A stretch of 64,000 nucleotides of DNA from JAXMHB01 sp046346965. Its GTDB lineage: Bacteria; Pseudomonadota; Gammaproteobacteria; Xanthomonadales; SZUA-5. A model generated the notes under the pieces. The model made no database searches, had not been told where the DNA came from, and worked only from the letters and a program-made list of their open reading frames with translations. Each line of letters starts with the position of its first letter. Position 1 is the first letter of the stretch. Where the stretch lies: positions 1-64,000 of the forward strand of contig JAXMHB010000003.1 of assembly GCA_046346965.1 (NCBI GenBank). The letters are read 5' to 3'. Shown piece by piece: positions 17,476-26,304 of this stretch. The position numbers and the translations under genes are program-made.

Positions 17476-18270
17476 TCATCCGCGCCGCGTCAGCCATCGA
17501 CTGATCCAACTCTTGCGGCGCGTTTTCAAAGCGGGAATCACCGGGGAAATCTTCTCGGGCGTAACGTTCTTCAGCATGGCCAAGGGCCGATCGCGGACCA
17601 TCGCCCACGATTCTGCCGCACCTACCTGCGCCTCAGCGACTTGGCGCGCCTCTGCCAGCAGCGGCGGGCGGCGCGCCGGACTGTGGGCGTCGGTGGCAAT
17701 GATATGCACCGGACCCTCATCGAGCAGCCGCTTGCTCCAGTACTGCGGACGCCGCCCGAAGCGCCCGGTGAGCGCTCCCGCGGTGATCTGCAGCCAGGCC
17801 CCCGCGCGGGCCAGCCGCAGGAACATGTCGTAGTGCTGCTCGATCCAGGTCAGGCGCTCGGGATGGGTAATCACCGGCACATAACCGTTCGCCAGCAGGT
17901 TGAACACCTGTTCATCGAAGCGCGGCGGCGCGACGTGATGCGGCGGCTCCAGCAGAAAGTAGCGACTGCCGTTGAGCGTGGGAATCCGGCCCTTCCTGAG
18001 ATCGGCCAGCAAATCCGGGGTGAGATGCACGTCCGCCCCGCGCACCAGCCGCAAGCCTACGTTCGCATGGCCGAGTGCCTGCTCGAATTGGCCGATCGCC
18101 GCCGCGATACCGGAGGCATCGTTCTCGTAGAGCCCTGGATAGATGTGCGGCGTGCAGGCAGTCACCTGAATGCCGTCGGCCACCGCCATGCGCGCCATTT
18201 CGATCGCCGTCTCCAAATCGGGGGCGCCGTCATCGATACCGGGCAAGATGTGGCAATGCAGATCGATCAT
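17476..18270 (-). CDS. PHP-family tyrosine-protein phosphatase (CpsB/CapC/Wzb-type)
   Basis: The 264-residue protein opens with the PHP metal motif MIDLHCHILPGIDDG; the H-x-H and D residues bind the metal cluster. Further ligands are seen in TPHIYPGLY, in the VITHPERL segment and in IIATDAHSP. This is the manganese-dependent phosphatase family that opposes BY-kinases in capsule operons. ATG 18270 is chosen because the motif begins exactly there in homologs; an in-frame ATG at 18312 is possible, and neither has a strong ribosome site. It is the first gene of the polysaccharide operon, 58 bases after yhdP. No separate promoter is evident in that gap, so read-through from yhdP is possible. Confidence 0.9.
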   Translation of the reverse strand: MIDLHCHILPGIDDGAPDLETAIEMARMAVADGIQVTACTPHIYPGLYENDASGIAAAIGQFEQALGHANVGLRLVRGADVHLTPDLLADLRKGRIPTLNGSRYFLLEPPHHVAPPRFDEQVFNLLANGYVPVITHPERLTWIEQHYDMFLRLARAGAWLQITAGALTGRFGRRPQYWSKRLLDEGPVHIIATDAHSPARRPPLLAEARQVAEAQVGAAESWAMVRDRPLAMLKNVTPEKISPVIPALKTRRKSWISRWLTRRG

Positions 18271-18328
18271 GGCGATGCACTCATGGCCGCAGAGTAACGC
18301 ATCTGGCGCCATCGTCCATGGTTCCGCA

Positions 18329-21300
18329 TCAGCCGTCGCCCTGCCGGCGCTTGGGCGGCGCGTCGGGCCGGACCGGCGTCAGACGCGCCACCACCGGGCG
18401 CTCCCAGGAACCGGCGATGCTGTAGTGCACGCGCGAGGACTTCTCGATGTCGCCGCCGCCCTGGACAACGCCCTGCGCGAGGAAACCGGCCGCTGCGCCA
18501 ACCGGACCTGCGGCCAGTCCGCCAATGACCGGCAGCATGCCGGACATATGCGGCGCCACCATGACCTGCTGGTCGTAGTCGCGCGAGGCCAGCCCGGTGC
18601 GGCCGATGATCAGGATATCCGCCGCCGGGCTGCGCACGGTGAGGTTGTCAGTCCAGGCATTGCCATCGGACAGTTCAAAGCGTCCCTCGATGCGGTCAAA
18701 GCTCATGCCCGACTGGAACAGATCGCGGAAGTCCAACGTGAGTCGCCGCGGCAACTCGCGCAGGCTGAGCAGCCCGAAGATGCGTCCGGCCCCGGGATCC
18801 ACATCGAGGAAACGACCGTGGCCCACCGAGACATCGATGGATCCATTGACCCGATCCAGCGAGAAGGCGTAAGGCGCGCCTTGCCAGCGCGCGTCGATCT
18901 CCGCCAGTGTCTGCCCGCCGTCGATCACGCCGGCAAAGCCGAGTCCGGTGAGCATGCGACCAAGATTTTCCGAAGTCATGCGGATCTTGAACTGCGAGGC
19001 GGCGCCGCCGGGTGCGTCGGTCCATTCGCCCTTGGCATGGATCTCCAGATCGGGCGAACGCGCCTCCAGCAGATCGACGCGCAAGCCGCCATCCACCGCA
19101 AAGGCCTCCAGCCTGGCCTCACCCAGTTGGGCGGCGCCGATGCGCAGATCGCCAGCCCACAGGTGCAGCGTCGGCACCAGCCGCGGGGTGATGCTGAGGT
19201 CACCAACGCCGTCACCGGGTTCGGGCAGGTGCAGCTTGTCGAACTGCGCGACGATGGCGGCCGGGCCCTGCGCCGGGGACTCGAAACGCACGCTGCCCTT
19301 GGCACTCGGGCCGTCCACGCTGAGCACCCACGGCCCATCGCTGCGATCCAGCCGCAAGCGATCTGGCTCGGCGCCGCCGATGCGGATATCGACATCGGTC
19401 AGCACCGAGTCCTCGCCAGCGGGATCGGCGCTGGCATAGACCCAGCCCGCCCATCCGGCCAGATCCAACGTGGCGGCCTGGCCGCTGACGCGCAAGCCCT
19501 TGCTCGGCAGATCGACCGGCTGCGGCGTGCCGAACTGCAGCTCGCCGCGGAAGGCCTCGGTGCGCGTACCGACCTCCGCATACAGATGGGCAATCTGGTC
19601 CAGGTCCAGTTGCAGCTTTGGCGCTTGCTCGCCGGGTGGCAGCTGGACCTTCAATCGGAGCGGCAGCGTATCGCCTGCCGCTTTGCCGAGCGGCGCCGGA
19701 AACTTGACCGCGATCCCTTGCAGATCCGAGGCATAGCGCACCTCGGCGCCCGCGGCGCGGCCGTCGATCGGTGATTTGGCCACCGCCAGTTGCACCGTCC
19801 ACGGCGCCGTGCCCTCGGTTTGCGCCAGCAGCGTCGCCAGTTCGTCGTGATGGCCAAACAGGGCCTGAGTCGACAACACGCCGCGCAGATGGGCCTCGAC
19901 CTGCTTGGCGGGGTCGGCACAGAAGGCGCCGACCGCCAGTCCGAGTTCGGCCGGCTGCCCGCCAGCCTGCAGCGACAAGCGATCAGCGGCAAAACCGCGC
20001 TCGCTGAAATCGGCGCGCCCGTGCACATCAGCAAAATCCAGGTCCCACTTGGTATCCACGAAATGCACGCCGCGCAGCAGGGCCTGGCCTTCCAGTGTGG
20101 TGGTCCCGAGTTCCTTCTTCAGCGGAATGACCAACTGCACGCCCACATCGGCCGCGCCATCCATGGCCATGCCGAACAGGGTGTCGCCGAAATTGCGCCG
20201 CAGCGGCGAGGCCTTCAGCAAATTCAGCCAGCGCGAGGAATCACCCTCGCCGGCCAGATCCAGCGTCAGTATCGGCTCTTTCAGGTTGGCGATGCCGCCA
20301 CTGCCGCGCACCACCCGATTGCCGACCAGCCGCCCACTGGCGCGCTCGATCACCAGGCTGTTGTTGATGAAACCGCCGGCGGCGCTGAGCTCCTCGGCCC
20401 GCGGCCAGTCCGGGTGGTAATCGAGCGTGGTGCCCTCAACGGCAAAACGCGCCTCGAAACGCCCCTGGTGCTCGGCAAAGGGCCATTGCCGCAGCGGACC
20501 GCGATACACCACGTCGCCACTGCTGACCCGCCCGGCGCCGAGCGCGTGATCCAGCCACGCCACCGTGCGCGGCGGCATCTTGTTGATCACCCAGAAAGCC
20601 TTGGCGGCCTCGATGTTCGCGTCGGGGACGTGGGCTTGCATCTGCAGGATCGGCCCTTGCTCCGGGTCGAGATCGACACGCCCGGACAACTCGGCGGTGT
20701 AGCCCTCACCGGCCACGCGTATGTTTGACGCTTCGATACGCCCACCGGCGTCAGTGCGCGCGTAGCCGAGATCGGCATCCAGCGCCGTCAACGCAATCGG
20801 CGTGCGAAACACACCCGGCACGCGCACCTCGACCGCGGTCGACCGCAGCGCCAGCACAGCGCTTTCGGGATCAGCCGAAAAGCTCAAGTCCAGCCCGCTG
20901 AATTCCGGCAGATGCGGGCCCATCGAGTGCCAAGCGAGATCCTGCACATCGCCGTGCACCTGCCAGGTATCCGGACGCCAGTCCAGGCGCAAGTTGCTTA
21001 ACTGGCCTTCCGGATGCGCGGCGTAGACACGTGCGCGCGCTTCTGGCGACAACGCCGGCGCCAGTTGCAGCAGCCCCGCCACCAGATCGATGGGCAGCGC
21101 CGCAGCGACCGCTGTGAGCTGTCGCTGTGCCGGGCGCCAGCGCAGGCTGAGCGCGGAATCGGGACGCTCCGGCTCAGCACCCAGGCGCAGATCCCAGTGT
21201 TGGTCGGGTCCCTCGGCGCGTCCGTTGAGCAGCAGGCGTCCGGCCGGCAGATGGAGATTGGGCTGCAGTGCAGCACCATCGAGCCAGGGAAACTCTGGCG

Positions 21301-22144
21301 CGCCGATGACCAGCCCCTCGACGCCCCAGTCGCCAGTGCCGTCGACCCAGCCATCCGGGCCCCAGCGCAGCCACTGCTGTCCGTCCAGCGTGCCCTCGCG
21401 CATCCCGATCCCGAAGGCGTCGAAGACGGTATGCAACTCGGCCAAGGGGAACGCTTCGGCGTTGACGTAGATCTCGGTCTGGCGCAAGGGCCACTGCAGG
21501 CCCTGGTCCATCTGCACCACCAGGTGCAAACGGCCGCCGTCCGCGCCGTGGCGATCGAGACCGATGCTGAGTTGATTGCCGCGCTGGCTGAGCCGCAGTT
21601 CCACCTGATCCAGCTCGACGCTGCGACCGCTGCCACGGTCGTACAGACGCAGCCGACCGCCGGTCAACCCGATGTGCCCTACCCGCGCCAGCCAGGCGCT
21701 CAGTCCGGCGCCGCCTGGTTGGGCGAAGGTAAATCCGCTGGGCGCGATGCGACCATCGGCTTCGCGCACCAGATCCAAGGTCGCATCGACCAGCAGGAAG
21801 TCGCGGATCCACTGACGCCCCGGCAGCGCGCCGTAAATGTCGACTTGCACCCGTGCCTTCCCCAGGGTGATCGCTGCGGGCCCGCCAGCCTCGGCGGCAA
21901 TGCGCAAGCCCTCCAATTCGAGCGTGGGACCGGCGCCGTCCCAGCGCGCCTGGACGTGATCGAGCTCCACCGCGCGCCCGATGCGCTGACTCAGCCACTG
22001 CGCCACATGCTCGGGCGAGTCCACCAACCAGGGCAGCAGCAGACGCGCGACAGCGATCAGACCAGCCGCCAACACCAACAGGCTGGCGATGGCGGTCAGC
22101 AACCAGCGCCGCAGCCGCCCCAATCGGCGCCGAACCGGACTCAC
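18329..22144 (-). CDS. yhdP: YhdP-family AsmA-like envelope lipid transport protein
   Basis: The 1271-residue protein has an N-terminal membrane helix (WLLTAIASLLVLAAGLIAVARLLLPWLV, about 14-41 and read here in part), then a very long beta-rich body. It ends with the conserved AsmA-like C-terminal block (GRIFGLLSLRELPRRLTLDF and ILIIGRTGLASRDYDQ). The length equals E. coli YhdP (about 1266). YhdP, with TamB and YdbH, forms a beta-groove bridge that moves phospholipids between inner and outer membrane. Its position after rng matches the maf-rng-yhdP order of many gammaproteobacteria, but tldD, the usual next gene, is replaced here by the polysaccharide operon. Confidence 0.92.
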   Translation of the reverse strand: MSPVRRRLGRLRRWLLTAIASLLVLAAGLIAVARLLLPWLVDSPEHVAQWLSQRIGRAVELDHVQARWDGAGPTLELEGLRIAAEAGGPAAITLGKARVQVDIYGALPGRQWIRDFLLVDATLDLVREADGRIAPSGFTFAQPGGAGLSAWLARVGHIGLTGGRLRLYDRGSGRSVELDQVELRLSQRGNQLSIGLDRHGADGGRLHLVVQMDQGLQWPLRQTEIYVNAEAFPLAELHTVFDAFGIGMREGTLDGQQWLRWGPDGWVDGTGDWGVEGLVIGAPEFPWLDGAALQPNLHLPAGRLLLNGRAEGPDQHWDLRLGAEPERPDSALSLRWRPAQRQLTAVAAALPIDLVAGLLQLAPALSPEARARVYAAHPEGQLSNLRLDWRPDTWQVHGDVQDLAWHSMGPHLPEFSGLDLSFSADPESAVLALRSTAVEVRVPGVFRTPIALTALDADLGYARTDAGGRIEASNIRVAGEGYTAELSGRVDLDPEQGPILQMQAHVPDANIEAAKAFWVINKMPPRTVAWLDHALGAGRVSSGDVVYRGPLRQWPFAEHQGRFEARFAVEGTTLDYHPDWPRAEELSAAGGFINNSLVIERASGRLVGNRVVRGSGGIANLKEPILTLDLAGEGDSSRWLNLLKASPLRRNFGDTLFGMAMDGAADVGVQLVIPLKKELGTTTLEGQALLRGVHFVDTKWDLDFADVHGRADFSERGFAADRLSLQAGGQPAELGLAVGAFCADPAKQVEAHLRGVLSTQALFGHHDELATLLAQTEGTAPWTVQLAVAKSPIDGRAAGAEVRYASDLQGIAVKFPAPLGKAAGDTLPLRLKVQLPPGEQAPKLQLDLDQIAHLYAEVGTRTEAFRGELQFGTPQPVDLPSKGLRVSGQAATLDLAGWAGWVYASADPAGEDSVLTDVDIRIGGAEPDRLRLDRSDGPWVLSVDGPSAKGSVRFESPAQGPAAIVAQFDKLHLPEPGDGVGDLSITPRLVPTLHLWAGDLRIGAAQLGEARLEAFAVDGGLRVDLLEARSPDLEIHAKGEWTDAPGGAASQFKIRMTSENLGRMLTGLGFAGVIDGGQTLAEIDARWQGAPYAFSLDRVNGSIDVSVGHGRFLDVDPGAGRIFGLLSLRELPRRLTLDFRDLFQSGMSFDRIEGRFELSDGNAWTDNLTVRSPAADILIIGRTGLASRDYDQQVMVAPHMSGMLPVIGGLAAGPVGAAAGFLAQGVVQGGGDIEKSSRVHYSIAGSWERPVVARLTPVRPDAPPKRRQGDG

Positions 22145-22268
22145 GCCGGCAGGCTCCGACCAGTACGCGGCGTCTGCCTGGCAGATGGCGGATTACGCAA
22201 GACCACGGCTCCCGGCGGTGATAGGCATGCCAGCGGCCCCAAGTCGTGCTGGCGGTCGGCGGACGCGA

Positions 22269-23741
22269 TCAGAGCACGACCACGTCATATTGCTCGGGGG
22301 AGTACTGTTCCTCGGGTTGGAAGCGAATGGGCTTGCCAATGAAGGTCTCCAGTTCGCCCAATGCTGCCGATTCTTCATCCAGCACACGCTGAACCACCGC
22401 CGGCGATGCCAGCACCAGCACGCTGCGTGCCTCGAATTGACGCACCGCACGGGTGATTTCGCGAAAGATCTCGTAGCCCACGGTTTCGGCCGACTTCACC
22501 GCGCCTCGGCCGCCGCAGGCAGCGCAGGGTTCGCACAATTGGCGCTCCAGGCTCTCGGTGGTGCGCTTGCGCGTCATTTCCACCAGACCGAGCGGCGACA
22601 TGTCGTAGGTGGTGGTCTTGGCGTGATCGCGCGCCAGCGACTTCTCCAGCGTCCGCAGCACCTGGCGTTTGTGCTCGTCGTCCGTCATGTCGATGAAGTC
22701 GATGATGATGATCCCGCCCAGATTGCGCAGGCGCAGTTGTCGGGCGATCGCCTGTGCCGCTTCCAGATTGGTTTTGTAGACGGTCTCTTCGAGATTGCGA
22801 TGGCCGAGGAAACCGCCGGTGTTCACATCGATGGTGGTCATCGCCTCGGTCTGATCGACGATCAGATAGCCACCCGACTTCAGCGGCGTTTCCTTGCGCA
22901 AAGCGCGCTGAATCTCATCCTCGACGCCGTACAGGTCGAAGATCGGGCGCTCGCCGGGATAGTGCTCCAGGCGCTCGGTGTACTCGGGAATGAACTCTTC
23001 GGTAAAACGCACCGCGCGGTCGAAGGTCTCGCGCGAATCGATGCGCACCTTCTCGACATGCGGCTTCAAACAGTCGCGCAAGGCGCGCAGCGAGAGCGGC
23101 AGTTCCTCGTAGACACGTTCGCAGACCCGCGCGCGGCGCATGTCCTCGCCCACCGAGGCCCACAGGCGATCGAGGAAGGCCATGTCGGCGCGCAACTGAT
23201 CGGCGCCCACGCCCTCGGCGTTGGTGCGCACGATGTAACCCTGGGGACGATCCTGGGCGAGCGTGTGCATCAGATCCTTCAGGCGACCGCGCTCTGCCTC
23301 GTCCTCGATGCGCACCGACACGCCGAGCGTACGCGCATAGGGCAGCAGCACCAGATAGCGCGAGGGGATCGACAGATGGGTGGTCAGTCGCGCGCCCTTG
23401 CTGCCGATCGGATCCTTGACGACCTGAACGACGATCTCCTGACCTTCACGCACGAGTTCATTGATCGGTGGCACCGGCAGGCCACTGGCGTCGGGCGGTT
23501 CGCCGTCCTGCGGCATCCGCGCGATGTCGTTGGCGTGCAGGAAGGCGGTGCGTTCCAGCCCAACTTCCACGAATGCGGCCTGCATGCCGGGCATCACGCG
23601 CGACACGCGGCCCTTGTAGATATTGCCGACATAGCCGCGACGGCGCGCGCGCTCGATGTAGACCTCCTGCAGCATGCCGTTCTCGACGAGCGCTACACGA
23701 GTCTCACGCGGGGTCACGTTGATCAGGATTTCTTCGGACAC
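22269..23741 (-). CDS. rng: Ribonuclease G
   Basis: From GTG 23741 the protein is 490 residues, almost the same as E. coli RNase G (489), and begins SEEILINVTPRETRVA as homologs do. The S1-like RNA-binding part includes IYKGRVSRVMPGMQAAFVEVG (read in two overlapping blocks). Catalytic Asp residues lie in TTIDVNTGGF and in IIIIDFIDM. The zinc-link Cys pair is CEPCAACGG near residue 405. It cleaves single-stranded AU-rich RNA and matures the 5' end of 16S rRNA. GTG 23747 (two codons upstream) is an alternative start. It lies in the maf-rng-yhdP run. Confidence 0.93.
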   Translation of the reverse strand: MSEEILINVTPRETRVALVENGMLQEVYIERARRRGYVGNIYKGRVSRVMPGMQAAFVEVGLERTAFLHANDIARMPQDGEPPDASGLPVPPINELVREGQEIVVQVVKDPIGSKGARLTTHLSIPSRYLVLLPYARTLGVSVRIEDEAERGRLKDLMHTLAQDRPQGYIVRTNAEGVGADQLRADMAFLDRLWASVGEDMRRARVCERVYEELPLSLRALRDCLKPHVEKVRIDSRETFDRAVRFTEEFIPEYTERLEHYPGERPIFDLYGVEDEIQRALRKETPLKSGGYLIVDQTEAMTTIDVNTGGFLGHRNLEETVYKTNLEAAQAIARQLRLRNLGGIIIIDFIDMTDDEHKRQVLRTLEKSLARDHAKTTTYDMSPLGLVEMTRKRTTESLERQLCEPCAACGGRGAVKSAETVGYEIFREITRAVRQFEARSVLVLASPAVVQRVLDEESAALGELETFIGKPIRFQPEEQYSPEQYDVVVL

Positions 23742-23769
23742 GGCCACTGCACGAGAGGGGGATGGGCGG

Positions 23770-23775
23770 CTTATA
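23770..23775 (-). promoter_or_regulatory. Possible -10 element upstream of rng
   Basis: On the minus strand the hexamer TATAAG (5 of 6 to consensus) lies about 29 bases before the rng start, inside the 135-base maf-rng gap. The hexamer 17 bases further upstream matches the -35 consensus poorly (TGGTCG). It is therefore a weak candidate for a secondary promoter serving rng-yhdP. Confidence 0.3.
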
Positions 23776-23876
23776 TCGAATGGCCACGGCAGCGACCACT
23801 GTCCTGCGCGCACAGCATGAACCCGGCACGCGCATGAGCGCGTGTGGCGGCGCTGAATGAGCGCGCAAGTGAAGTA

Positions 23877-24464
23877 TCAGATTGCCAAAAAACCGGACTC
23901 GTGCAGCAATTCGTAGGTATCGAACAGCGGCAGCCCCATCACATTGCTGTAACTGCCGTCGATGCGACGCACGAATGCCGCCGCCAGGCCCTGGATGGCA
24001 TAGGCGCCGGCTTTGCCGGACCACTCGCCGCTGTCCAGGTAACGCTGCAGCAGCGACGCCGGAATTGGCGCGAACTCGACCTCGGTGATCACACTGCGCA
24101 GCCAGTGCGCGCCCGAGCGCAGTACGACCACGCTGCTGAGCGCCTGGTGCCGGCGGCCACTGAGTCCGCGCAACATGCGCTCGGCGTCAGCGCGGTCGCC
24201 GGGTTTGCCGAGTACCTGATCGCCATCGACGACCTCGGTGTCGGCAGCGATCACGCAGGCAGCCGGATCGGCGGACAGCCGTGACCCGATGGCCTGCGCC
24301 TTGGCGAGGGCCACACGTTGACTGTACGCGACCGGCGTCTCGCCGGCGGCGCGCTCCTCGGGCACATCGGCCGGCCACTGGGTCGGATACAGCGCCAACT
24401 GTCGCAGCAGTTCCATGCGCCGCGGCGAGGCCGAGGCCAGATAGAGATTCGGCGTCGCTTCCAT
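23877..24464 (-). CDS. maf: Maf-family nucleoside triphosphate pyrophosphatase
   Basis: The 195-residue protein (start ATG 24464) opens with LYLASASPRRMELL, the Maf S-x-SPRR phosphate-binding motif. The acidic IAADTEVVDGDQVLGKP block follows, and the C-terminal half carries SGKAGAYAIQGLAAAFV, also family-specific. Maf proteins hydrolyse dTTP, UTP and modified pyrimidine nucleotides and can block septation when overproduced. Only 2 bases separate it from rlmH, so it is in the rsfS-rlmH-maf operon. The exact substrate class (YhdE or YceF type) is not decided; DTEV and QGLAA favour the YhdE type. Confidence 0.92.
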   Translation of the reverse strand: MEATPNLYLASASPRRMELLRQLALYPTQWPADVPEERAAGETPVAYSQRVALAKAQAIGSRLSADPAACVIAADTEVVDGDQVLGKPGDRADAERMLRGLSGRRHQALSSVVVLRSGAHWLRSVITEVEFAPIPASLLQRYLDSGEWSGKAGAYAIQGLAAAFVRRIDGSYSNVMGLPLFDTYELLHESGFLAI

Positions 24465-24466
24465 GT

Positions 24467-24952
24467 CTATCCGGCACTCGGCGTTCCACGGTGATAAGGA
24501 TGATTGCCCAACTGACTGACGGCGCGGAACAACTGTTCCGCCAGCACGATGCGCACCAGCGCATGCGGCAAGGTCAGCGGCCCGAGCGACCAGCGCTGAT
24601 GCGCGACCATCAGGCATTGCGGCGCCAATCCGTCGGGGCCGCCGATCAGAAAGCACAGATCCCGGCCATCCATCATCCAGGCACCTAGTTGGCGCGCGAG
24701 CGCCTCGCTGGACCAGAGCTCCCCGCGACCATCCAGCGCGATCACGCGCGATTGCTTTGGAATCGCAGCGTGCATGCGCTGGCCTTCATCGGCGATCGCG
24801 CGCTTGCTGTCGAGGCTCTTGCCGCGCGGCCCCAGCGGCAACTCGGTCAGATTCAGCGGCAGCTTGTGCTGCAGGCGCTTGGCATAGTCCTCGTAGCCCA
24901 GCTTCACCCACGCCGGCGCGCGCTCTGCGATGGTCAGGATGTGCGCACGCAT
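24467..24952 (-). CDS. rlmH: 23S rRNA (pseudouridine1915-N3)-methyltransferase RlmH
   Basis: The 161-residue SPOUT methyltransferase (family length about 155) starts at ATG 24952. Motifs are VIALDGRGELWSSEALA near residue 70, then LCFLIGGPDGL near 101, the SAM-binding knot loop. LSLGP-like SLGPLTLPHALVRIVLAEQL follows, and the ending LGNHPYHRG is the hallmark C terminus of RlmH. It methylates pseudouridine 1915 in helix 69 of 23S rRNA. It is placed directly after rsfS (6-base gap), the usual neighbour. Confidence 0.95.
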   Translation of the reverse strand: MRAHILTIAERAPAWVKLGYEDYAKRLQHKLPLNLTELPLGPRGKSLDSKRAIADEGQRMHAAIPKQSRVIALDGRGELWSSEALARQLGAWMMDGRDLCFLIGGPDGLAPQCLMVAHQRWSLGPLTLPHALVRIVLAEQLFRAVSQLGNHPYHRGTPSAG

Positions 24953-24958
24953 GGGCGT

Positions 24959-25597
24959 TCAGGACTGCGCCGCTGCGCGCGACTCCTCCGCCAGTGACCA
25001 CAGGCGCTCGAGACCATAGAACTCGCGAGTCTTCGGCAACATCACGTGCACCACGGTGTCGCCGAGATCGACCAGGATCCACTCGGCGTCTTTCTCGCCT
25101 TCGATGCCGATCGGCGCCATGCCGTGCTTCTTGGCCGTCACCACCACCTCGTCACCCATCGATTTGACATGGCGAGTGGAGGTGCCACTGGCGATGACCA
25201 GACAATCAGTAACGCTGGTCTTGCCGCGCACATCGATGACCTTGAGGTCGTTGGCCTTCATCGCATCGAGGCGCGCGACGACCGCATCGCGCACGACCTG
25301 ATCCAAGGTCGGTGTCTGCGCCTTGGCCGGTTTGCGCGCACGCGGCTTCGGGGCCGGTGCCGCCGCGGTGGTGCTGGGAGTTTCGGCGACTGCCGCCTTG
25401 CGCGTGCGGGGTTTAGGGGCCGGAGACGCCACAGCTGCGCCGGCGGCCTCGGCAACTGCCGCCGGCTTGCGCTTGCGCGGGTTGGCTGTCGGCGCCGCGG
25501 CGCCTTCTGCGGCAGATTTGCGCGGCTTGCGGGGCGCGGCCGACGCGGCTGTGCTGGGATCTTTGGGCGTGGTCTTGCGGGTACGTGGACTGTTCAA
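24959..25597 (-). CDS. rsfS: Ribosomal silencing factor RsfS with long basic N-terminal extension
   Basis: The C-terminal part (about residues 96-212) is RsfS: a long helix LDQVVRDAVVARLDAM, then KVIDVRGKTSVTDCLVIASG, ADEV-type GDEVVVTAKKHG, and EWILVDLGDTVVHVM. RsfS binds uL14 on the 50S subunit and blocks subunit joining in starvation. The usual length is about 105-120 residues. Here about 95 extra N-terminal residues are Ala/Pro/Lys/Arg-rich with repeated KPRxRK-type units, resembling the basic tails of DNA- or RNA-binding proteins. ATG 25597 is the first start. A shorter RsfS could begin only at non-ATG codons, so the extension is probably translated. Confidence 0.9.
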   Translation of the reverse strand: MNSPRTRKTTPKDPSTAASAAPRKPRKSAAEGAAAPTANPRKRKPAAVAEAAGAAVASPAPKPRTRKAAVAETPSTTAAAPAPKPRARKPAKAQTPTLDQVVRDAVVARLDAMKANDLKVIDVRGKTSVTDCLVIASGTSTRHVKSMGDEVVVTAKKHGMAPIGIEGEKDAEWILVDLGDTVVHVMLPKTREFYGLERLWSLAEESRAAAQS

Positions 25598-25647
25598 CGC
25601 GGGCTTACCTGATGAGCGATGCCCGCATTATATGTCCAGCGCCGGCT

Positions 25648-26304
25648 TCAACCGGGCACGACGGCGTTGCGGTACAGGCGCCATTGTTCAATCAGCTCGA
25701 TCACCGGATCTGGCAGCAGATAGCGCACCGAGCGCGATTGCTGCAGGCGTTGGCGGATCAGGGTCGACGAGATCGGCATCGCCGGGATCTCCAGTCGCAG
25801 CACGCGTCCGGCCGACTGCTGCAACAGCGCGTTCGGATCGGCGGTACCGGCGGATGCCAGCAGGCTTTCGAGGCGCGGGTCGATCAGCGCGTGTGCGTCC
25901 GGTCGTGTCAGTACCACGAGGTGCGCCAGACTGCTGAGTTCGGACCAGCGATACCAACTCGGCAGGCCGGCAAAGGCGTCGGCGCCCAGCACCAGCGCGA
26001 GTGGCCGATCACCCAGCTCCGCGCGCAGCCCGACCAAGGTGTCGTAGCTGTACGAGGGCCCGCTGCGGCGCAGTTCGCGATCGTCGCAGCGCAATCCAGG
26101 GCAGCCACGTATCGCTGCCTCGATCATCTGCAGTCGTTGTTCGGCGTTGGCGCCGGGCTGCGGACGGTGCGGTGGCAGCGCACACGGCATCAAGCGCAAC
26201 TCGCTGGCGCGCAAGGCCTCACGGGCCTCGAGTGCCGCCCGCAGGTGGCCATGGTGGATGGGATCGAAGGTGCCACCGAGCACCGCGCACAATGAGTGAC
26301 TCAT
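25648..26304 (-). CDS. nadD: Nicotinate-nucleotide adenylyltransferase
   Basis: The 218-residue protein begins with the nucleotidyltransferase motif GGTFDPIHHGHLRAA (T/HxGH ATP site). It carries LVLGADAFAGLPSWYRW near residue 124 and ends with the ISST-x-IR motif (MPISSTLIRQRL). It converts nicotinate mononucleotide to deamido-NAD. Its ATG overlaps the holA stop as ATGA, so translation is coupled to holA. The order holA-nadD-rsfS-rlmH is the standard one in gammaproteobacteria. Confidence 0.95.
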   Translation of the reverse strand: MSHSLCAVLGGTFDPIHHGHLRAALEAREALRASELRLMPCALPPHRPQPGANAEQRLQMIEAAIRGCPGLRCDDRELRRSGPSYSYDTLVGLRAELGDRPLALVLGADAFAGLPSWYRWSELSSLAHLVVLTRPDAHALIDPRLESLLASAGTADPNALLQQSAGRVLRLEIPAMPISSTLIRQRLQQSRSVRYLLPDPVIELIEQWRLYRNAVVPG

